From Mycolicibacterium septicum DSM 44393 (GTDB lineage Bacteria; Actinomycetota; Actinomycetes; Mycobacteriales; Mycobacteriaceae): a DNA stretch of 64,000 bases. The stretch is taken from contig NZ_HG322953.1 in assembly GCF_000455325.1 (NCBI RefSeq), positions 268,648 through 332,647 on the forward strand. The letters run 5' to 3'. The position numbers and the translations under genes were made by a program. This document shows positions 59,393 through 64,000 of this stretch, piece by piece. The notes beneath the pieces are model-generated. The model was not told the origin of the DNA, made no database searches, and was given only the letters and a program-made list of their open reading frames with translations. Every line of letters starts with the position of its first letter. Position 1 is the stretch's first letter.

Positions 59393-61570
59393 ATGAGCGG
59401 AAACGCAGTTCGTTTGCAGGCGATCAACAACGTCGAGGCCTACGTGCCGCCGGCCATCAGCTTCGACCCCACCGAAGCACCCGGCCAGATCTTCGGCGCC
59501 AACGTTTTCACCAAGGCCGAGATGCAGCTGCGGCTGCCGAAGTCCGTATACAAATCAGTCGTCGCGACCATCGAGAAGGGCGCGAAGCTGGACCCCGCGG
59601 TTGCCGACGCTGTCGCCTCGGCGATGAAGGATTGGGCGCTGTCCAAGGGCGCCACCCACTATGCGCACGTCTTCTACCCGATGACCGGGCTGACCGCCGA
59701 AAAGCACGACAGTTTCCTTGAACCGGTCTCCGACGGCCAGACGCTGGCCGAGTTCGCCGGCAAGACGTTGATCCAGGGCGAACCCGATGCGTCCAGTTTC
59801 CCGTCCGGCGGTCTGCGCAGCACCTTCGAGGCGCGCGGTTACACCGGCTGGGATGTCACCAGCCCGGCCTACATCCTGGAGAACCCGAACGGCAACACGT
59901 TGTGCATCCCGACCGTCTTCGTGTCGATGACCGGCGAGGCGCTGGACTACAAGACCCCGCTGCTGCGCAGTCAGCAGGCGATGGGCGTGCACGCCGAGCG
60001 GATCCTGAAGCTGTTCGGCCACACCGACCTGGCGAAGGTGGTGTCGTTCTGCGGCCCCGAGCAGGAGTACTTCCTGGTGGACCGGCACTTCTTCCTGGCA
60101 CGTCCGGACCTGGTGAACGCCGGCCGAACCCTCTTCGGCGCCAAACCGCCGAAGGGGCAGGAGTTCGACGACCACTACTTCGGTGCGGTGCCCGAGCGGG
60201 TGCTGGGCTTCATGATGGACACCGAGCGGGAGCTGTTCAAACTCGGCATCCCCGCCAAGACCCGGCACAACGAAGTGGCTCCGGCGCAGTTCGAGGTCGC
60301 GCCGATGTTCGAGCGGGCCAACATCGCCTCCGATCATCAGCAGCTGCTGATGACGGTGTTCAAGACCATCGCCAAGAAACACGGCATGGAGTGTCTGTTC
60401 CACGAGAAGCCGTTCGCCGGGGTCAATGGGTCGGGTAAGCATGTGAATTTCTCGGTGGGCAACGCCGAGCTGGGATCACTGCTGGTGCCCGGCGACACCC
60501 CGCACGAGAACGCTCAGTTCCTGGTGTTCTGCGCGGCGATCATCCGGGCCGTGCACAAGTTCGGTGGGCTCCTGCGAGTGTCGGTCGCCTCGGCCACCAA
60601 CGACCACCGCCTTGGCGCCAACGAGGCGCCCCCGGCCATCATCTCGATCTTCCTCGGCGAGCAGTTGGCCGACGTCTTCGAGCAGATCGCCAAGGGCGCC
60701 GCGACCTCGTCCAAGGGCAAGGGCGTCATGCACATCGGCGTCGACACCCTGCCGAGCCTGCCGACCGACCCGGGCGACCGCAACCGCACCAGCCCGTTCG
60801 CGTTCACCGGCAACCGATTCGAGTTCCGCGCGCCCGGTTCGGGACAGACCGTCGCCGTGCCGATGATCGTGATCAACACCATCATCGCCGACTCGTTCGA
60901 CTACATGGCGACAGTCCTGGAGAAGGCAGTCGGCGACGGCGAGGATTTCGACTCCGCGGTTCAGACACTGCTGACCGAGATCATCACCGATCACGGTGCG
61001 GTGGTGTTCAACGGGGACGGGTACTCGGAGAACTGGCAGATCGAAGCCGCCGAGCGGGGACTGCCGAACCTCAAGACCACACTCGACGCCATCCCGGAAC
61101 TGATCAAGCCCGAGGCCATCGAGGTGTTCGAGAAGTACGGCGTATTCAGCGAGCGGGAGTTGCACAGCCGCTACGAGGTCCGGTTGGAGCAGTACGCGCT
61201 GACGATCGCCGTCGAGGCGAAGCTGACCCTGGAGGTCGGCTCCACGGTGGTGCTGCCCGCCGCGATGCGCTACCAGACCGAGCTCGCGCAGAACATCGCC
61301 GCGCTGAAAGCGGCCGGCGTAGAGCCGAGTATGACTCTGCTGGAGGCGGTTTCGGCCCCGATCGCCGACTTGTCGGCTGCGCTTGCGAGCCTGAAGGCGG
61401 CGCTGGCCGATCACTCCGCGGAGACGGCCGTCGATGAAGCGGCGCATGCTCGCGATGTGCTGTTGCCGGCGATGGACGCGGTACGCACTGCCGCCGACGC
61501 ACTGGAGGGCATCGTGGCCGACGACCTGTGGCCGCTGCCGACCTATCAGGAGATGCTCTACATCCTCTGA
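59393..61570 (+). CDS. Type III glutamine synthetase (GSIII)
   Basis: 725-residue GSIII, the long class that makes glutamine from glutamate and ammonia in dodecamers distinct from GlnA1. The GSIII-type opening is FGANVFTKAEMQLRLPK. Catalytic blocks follow in order: AHVFYPMTGLTAEKHDSFLEP, CGPEQEYFLVDR near residue 222, FEVAPMFERANIASDHQ and the HENAQFLVFCAAIIRAVHKFGGLLR stretch (read here in two parts). VNGSGKHVNFS holds the glutamate site. The ATG at 59393 is preferred; an earlier codon adds a non-conserved leader. The class is not universal in mycobacteria. A GlnR-like site suggests nitrogen control. Confidence 0.93.
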   Translation: MSGNAVRLQAINNVEAYVPPAISFDPTEAPGQIFGANVFTKAEMQLRLPKSVYKSVVATIEKGAKLDPAVADAVASAMKDWALSKGATHYAHVFYPMTGLTAEKHDSFLEPVSDGQTLAEFAGKTLIQGEPDASSFPSGGLRSTFEARGYTGWDVTSPAYILENPNGNTLCIPTVFVSMTGEALDYKTPLLRSQQAMGVHAERILKLFGHTDLAKVVSFCGPEQEYFLVDRHFFLARPDLVNAGRTLFGAKPPKGQEFDDHYFGAVPERVLGFMMDTERELFKLGIPAKTRHNEVAPAQFEVAPMFERANIASDHQQLLMTVFKTIAKKHGMECLFHEKPFAGVNGSGKHVNFSVGNAELGSLLVPGDTPHENAQFLVFCAAIIRAVHKFGGLLRVSVASATNDHRLGANEAPPAIISIFLGEQLADVFEQIAKGAATSSKGKGVMHIGVDTLPSLPTDPGDRNRTSPFAFTGNRFEFRAPGSGQTVAVPMIVINTIIADSFDYMATVLEKAVGDGEDFDSAVQTLLTEIITDHGAVVFNGDGYSENWQIEAAERGLPNLKTTLDAIPELIKPEAIEVFEKYGVFSERELHSRYEVRLEQYALTIAVEAKLTLEVGSTVVLPAAMRYQTELAQNIAALKAAGVEPSMTLLEAVSAPIADLSAALASLKAALADHSAETAVDEAAHARDVLLPAMDAVRTAADALEGIVADDLWPLPTYQEMLYIL

Positions 61571-61590
61571 ACACGCTGGTAACGGGGCAT

Positions 61591-62739
61591 TTATTGTGTC
61601 TGGGTCCGCACCCGGTCCGCAGTAAGTGCCTCGTTCAGCATCTGGGCCGCAGCGTTGCGTGTCCGGTCCTCCGCCTTGGGCCACAAGTGCGAGTACGTGT
61701 TCAGTGTCAATGACGCAGAACCGTGCCCCATGGCCCGCTGAACGGTCACCACGTCGCACCCGGCAGCAATCAGACCTGAGGCGTAGAAGTGCCGTAGATC
61801 GTGCAGTCGGAAACTGACCTTGGCTGAGTCACGTGTCTTGCCCCACAGGTACCCCGCCGAATTCTGGTGTAGGGGGTCATCACCCTCGCCGGGGAACATC
61901 CAACGGTCTGAATCATCACCGGGGCAATGCATCCGAACATGCTCGGAAAGCATGGTCACAAGATCTTGGGGTAGGTAGACGGTCCGCTCAGAGCCGTACT
62001 TGGGTGGCCTAATGTCCACGCCGCCACCTTTGGTGACTTGTGCCTGCCGCTGTATATGAACCTCGCGGCGCATGAAGTCAATGTCTGAGACCTTCAGTCC
62101 TGCAGCTTCTCCGAGCCGGAGGCCACCGAAAGCACACAGTGCTACGAAAGCCGTGAATTGTTCAGGCGCGCAGCGAAGTACCTCACCTACCTGCGCCGTG
62201 GTGGGAATGACCATTGCGGCCTCAGCTTTCCGCGCCCGGGGAAGCGTTGTCGATGTAGTCACATCGAACGGAATAGCCCTGTCGGCAACGGCAGCGCGGA
62301 TCGCAGCGCGGATATGGTCGAACCGTGATCGAACAGTGTTGGGTGCCAGTGGTTTATCGACCATCGCCTTAACCCATGACTGGATATGGCTGGGCCGCAG
62401 CCGTTCTAGTGGCACATCACCGAAAGTGACACAACCGATTGCCTGGTCGACTTTCCGCACGGTGCCGGGTGCCCACACTTGGGTTTCACGCCACTGGTCA
62501 AAGAACTGTTTGAACGTGAGCTTGCCAGTTGTGTTGGCGTATTCACCGCGTGCGACTGACTTGAGGTGTGCTTTGGCCGCTTTCTCACTTGCGAAGCTGG
62601 CCGACCGTTCTTTGCCGTCGTCGTCTACCCAACGTGCGCGGTAACGCTTGCCTTGCCCGTTGCGGGCCTTGGGCTGGCCGTCGCTATCAAACCAACGGTC
62701 CTCGATATAGCCCAAGTCTGAGGGGTTGCGCTTGCTCAT
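61591..62739 (-). CDS. int: Tyrosine recombinase / phage-type integrase
   Basis: 382-residue integrase. An N-terminal arm-binding region (RARWVDDDGKERSASFASEKAA) is followed by a SAM-like core-binding domain at about 80-170 and a catalytic domain. Catalytic residues are visible: Arg in CAFGGLRLGEAAG, HDLRH, the GH in MGHGSASL, and the nucleophile Y349 in NTYSHLW. The start at 62739 is chosen because frame upstream is not integrase-like. It ends 20 bases past the GSIII stop and reads towards it. It most resembles integrases of mycobacterial prophage-like islands and integrative elements. The attachment site is not obvious; no tRNA adjoins. Confidence 0.9.
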   Translation of the reverse strand: MSKRNPSDLGYIEDRWFDSDGQPKARNGQGKRYRARWVDDDGKERSASFASEKAAKAHLKSVARGEYANTTGKLTFKQFFDQWRETQVWAPGTVRKVDQAIGCVTFGDVPLERLRPSHIQSWVKAMVDKPLAPNTVRSRFDHIRAAIRAAVADRAIPFDVTTSTTLPRARKAEAAMVIPTTAQVGEVLRCAPEQFTAFVALCAFGGLRLGEAAGLKVSDIDFMRREVHIQRQAQVTKGGGVDIRPPKYGSERTVYLPQDLVTMLSEHVRMHCPGDDSDRWMFPGEGDDPLHQNSAGYLWGKTRDSAKVSFRLHDLRHFYASGLIAAGCDVVTVQRAMGHGSASLTLNTYSHLWPKAEDRTRNAAAQMLNEALTADRVRTQTQ

Positions 62740-62883
62740 GGGCAAATCGTACGCCTCAGCGGTTCTGCCAGGACCGATTGCGAATACTGCCTGGTCAGAG
62801 GTGGGAACGGGGTCAAACCGGGTAAAACCGAATGGCGTTATCATGGTGAGTTGGTTATGCACGAACTTGGAGGAGAACCGAGT

Positions 62884-62913
62884 ATGACCATGGGCCAATG
62901 GCCCAAGGCGTGA
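62884..62913 (+). CDS. Possible 9-codon leader ORF before the first AlpA-like gene
   Basis: ATG at 62884, preceded at an ideal eight-base distance by GGAGGAG (62869-62875), then eight sense codons and TGA (MTMGQWPKA). It lies 32 bases before the start of the AlpA-like gene. A -10-like TATCAT sits at 62839-62844. It may be a translated leader. No independent support. Confidence 0.3.
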   Translation: MTMGQWPKA

Positions 62914-62945
62914 CCCGTGCGAAACGGGACCACAAGGGAGACAAC

Positions 62946-63155
62946 ATGTCTCTTGAACAACTGTCTGAAATACCCGATGTTGCAGAGGTTTCCGCGTACG
63001 CGGGTATCCCAGAGGCGACACTGAGGTGGTACCGCAGCAAGGGTAAAGGTCCGCGTTCATTCCGCGTGGGTCGCAAGATCCGCTATCGCAAAGCTGACGT
63101 TCTGGCTTGGTTGGACGAGCAGGAGCGGACCACGGCAAAGGGTGGCGTTCGATGA
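62946..63155 (+). CDS. AlpA/excisionase-like HTH protein
   Basis: 69-residue MerR-type winged-helix protein with the HTH_17 pattern: DVAEVSAYAGIPEATLRWYRSKGKGPRSFRVG (read as DVAEVSAYAGIPEATLRWYR then SKGKGPRSFRVG) and KIRYRKADVLAWLDEQ. These are small recombination-directionality or transcription factors of prophages and integrative elements. The ATG at 62946 follows GGGAG. It is divergent from int with 206 bases between, matching an int/xis control arrangement. Confidence 0.8.
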   Translation: MSLEQLSEIPDVAEVSAYAGIPEATLRWYRSKGKGPRSFRVGRKIRYRKADVLAWLDEQERTTAKGGVR

Positions 63156-63273
63156 GCACCCGTTCGTCTGTCACGAAAACCGTTCCCGGCAACTTCTGTC
63201 TGGGGGAGTGCGACACCCGAGAAGCTGGGGCAGTGTGGCGGTCGATGGGGTCTGATTGAAAACAGCTTTTGCG

Positions 63274-63323
63274 CTTCTTTTCTCTCCTCTTCTTTGCTGT
63301 TCTATTCTGTTCTCTTCTCTTCT
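63274..63323 (+). repeat. Polypyrimidine tract
   Basis: Fifty bases with only four purines, made of repeated TTCT/TCTC units. Exceptional in a GC-rich genome with otherwise mixed strands. Confidence 0.75.
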
Positions 63324-63355
63324 AGGCTCCAACCGCACGCGTTGACCTGCGCGTA

Positions 63356-63388
63356 TCACGCTTTTGTCACGCTCTTGTCACGCGTGAC
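63356..63388. repeat. Three 11-bp direct repeats ending in a 12-bp palindrome
   Basis: TCACGCTTTTG (63356-63366), TCACGCTCTTG (63367-63377), then TCACGCGTGAC (63378-63388). The last with the preceding G makes the perfect palindrome GTCACGCGTGAC (63377-63388). The repeat period is one DNA turn. Confidence 0.75.
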
Positions 63389-63757
63389 AGAAGTACGGTT
63401 CTGAGCTGGTCGGCAAAACGTAGGTCGCTTCGCTCCAGCCTAGAGGGCGGAGTAGGTGAGTTCCGTTGACCAGCTTGACATCTGTCCTGATCGCTATGTG
63501 TGATTTCCGCTGGTCAGGCCTAGAACCACACGGTGCGACAATTAGATCAGCGACGACACAAGAGAGGCCACGTGAGCGCATTTTGGGCACAGTCTCGACA
63601 GAGCCGGAACAGCTGTAATTTCACTCCTAGCAACGTATTCGGGTGTATACTTAAGGTGAATACAAGCGAGGTATGTCATCTCTCGCCAACCCCAGTAGAT
63701 ACATCTGAGTTATCTATTACATTGGGGCACAGCACTATTGGAGCATCGAGGCTCGCT

Positions 63758-63979
63758 ATGTCCGCGAAACTGATGGAACTGACACGTCGAGGTCGGCTGG
63801 AAATTGACGGTGCCGCCGAAATTCTTGGTGTGACGCCACGGACGCTATATGACTGGCGTGCAAAGGGTTACGGCCCTAAGTCGGTCAAGTACGCGGGCAA
63901 GCTCTGGTACACCGCAGAGGATTGCTACCGCTTCATTGCCGACATCGAGGCCGCGACGGCGAAGGGCTCGGGCCTGTGA
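63758..63979 (+). CDS. Second small HTH/excisionase-like protein
   Basis: 73-residue HTH_17 protein. RRGRLEIDGAAEILGVTPRTLYDWRAKGYG is the HTH (read as EIDGAAEILGVTPRTLYDWR plus AKGYGPKSVKYAGK), then LWYTAEDCYRFIADIEAATA. It resembles the first AlpA-like protein in layout but is not a close copy. The ATG at 63758 is preferred: GAGG is upstream and the 75 residues before it look random. The stop is in the next gene's start (GTGA), so a downstream operon continues past the window. Confidence 0.7.
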   Translation: MSAKLMELTRRGRLEIDGAAEILGVTPRTLYDWRAKGYGPKSVKYAGKLWYTAEDCYRFIADIEAATAKGSGL

Positions 63980-64000
63980 GCGACATCAACACTGTCAACG
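63976..64000 (+). CDS. Start of the next gene of the mobile element (partial)
   Basis: GTG at 63976 overlaps the stop of the HTH gene by four bases and reads SDINTVN to the end of the window. Too short to identify. The overlap suggests it is the first effector or replication gene under the same promoter. Confidence 0.4.

Larger units (their letters stand above)
63156..63757. other. Non-coding control region of the mobile element
   Basis: About 600 bases without a gene I can support. From left to right it holds the polypyrimidine tract (63274-63323), 11-bp direct repeats with a palindrome (63356-63388), and an AT-richer part from about 63600 with TATACT (63646-63651) flanked by GTATTC/GAATAC. 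Open frames across it use codons unlike the host. Origin, operator cluster or directionality-factor binding region are all possible. Confidence 0.5.

Noticed and set aside
61571..61590. Attachment site at the glutamine synthetase/integrase junction
   Set aside because: Position is plausible, but without the far end of the element no direct repeat can be seen, so it is not listed as a feature.
63533..63757. Longer start for the second HTH protein
   Set aside because: The added 75 residues use rare codons, have no pattern, and include promoter-like and AT-rich sequence; the ATG at 63758 has a ribosome site.

Overview
This window is chromosomal DNA of a high-GC actinobacterium, almost certainly a rapid-growing Mycobacterium (Mycolicibacterium). 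It carries a mycobactin acyl-AMP ligase, an MmpS/MmpL transporter pair, mycothiol-linked enzymes, a WS/DGAT acyltransferase and the 180-kDa NAD-glutamate dehydrogenase. From about 14.7 to 55 kb the gene order follows M. tuberculosis Rv2484c to Rv2457c closely, with lineage-specific insertions. Family and synteny statements rest on recall of these proteins, not on a search.

Layout. 0-2.5 kb: the 3' part of mbtM, a DHFR-fold reductase and a small secreted excalibur protein. 2.6-6.5 kb: a minus-strand mmpS-mmpL-tetR operon with a candidate operator. 6.6-13.5 kb: a compact catabolic cluster (AMP-forming acyl ligase, class II aldolase, amidohydrolase, D-2-hydroxyacid dehydrogenase) with a GntR/FCD regulator and a divergent metallo-beta-lactamase-fold hydrolase. 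The ligase and hydrolase promoters share a CAAATCATNTG motif. 13.9-14.6 kb: tRNA-Arg and an orphan PD-(D/E)XK-type nuclease. 14.7-20.2 kb: a translationally coupled glycerolipid operon (WS/DGAT, HAD-PlsC fusion, PlsB). 20.2-31.2 kb: CopD/CtaG, an SSB paralogue, EttA, Gdh, a thioesterase, a conserved hypothetical and a frameshifted Imm5-like gene. 31.2-39.2 kb: alpha-glucosidase and truncated haemoglobin O, two HNH proteins, CtaJ with a DUF5130 protein, PepN, a DUF732 protein and the Rv2466c-type reductase. 39.2-45.1 kb: a nucleobase permease, deaminase and 2OG-Fe(II) oxygenase operon, then rpiB, nei2 and a Na+/H+ antiporter. 45.1-50.4 kb: surface or stress proteins, LipP, a proline-rich lipoprotein and tRNA-Gly. 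50.5-55.1 kb: tRNA-Pro, tig, clpP1, clpP2 and clpX, the chaperone and protease core. 55.1-61.6 kb: fdhD-fdhF with a divergent LysR gene, then a type III glutamine synthetase.

From about 61.6 kb to the right edge the character changes. A tyrosine recombinase faces left, and two small AlpA/excisionase-like HTH genes face right. Between them lie a polypyrimidine tract, 11-bp direct repeats ending in a 12-bp palindrome, and short spurious ORFs. I read this as the left end of an integrated mobile element whose body lies outside the window. It and the catabolic cluster at 6.6-13 kb are the least conventional parts of the sequence.
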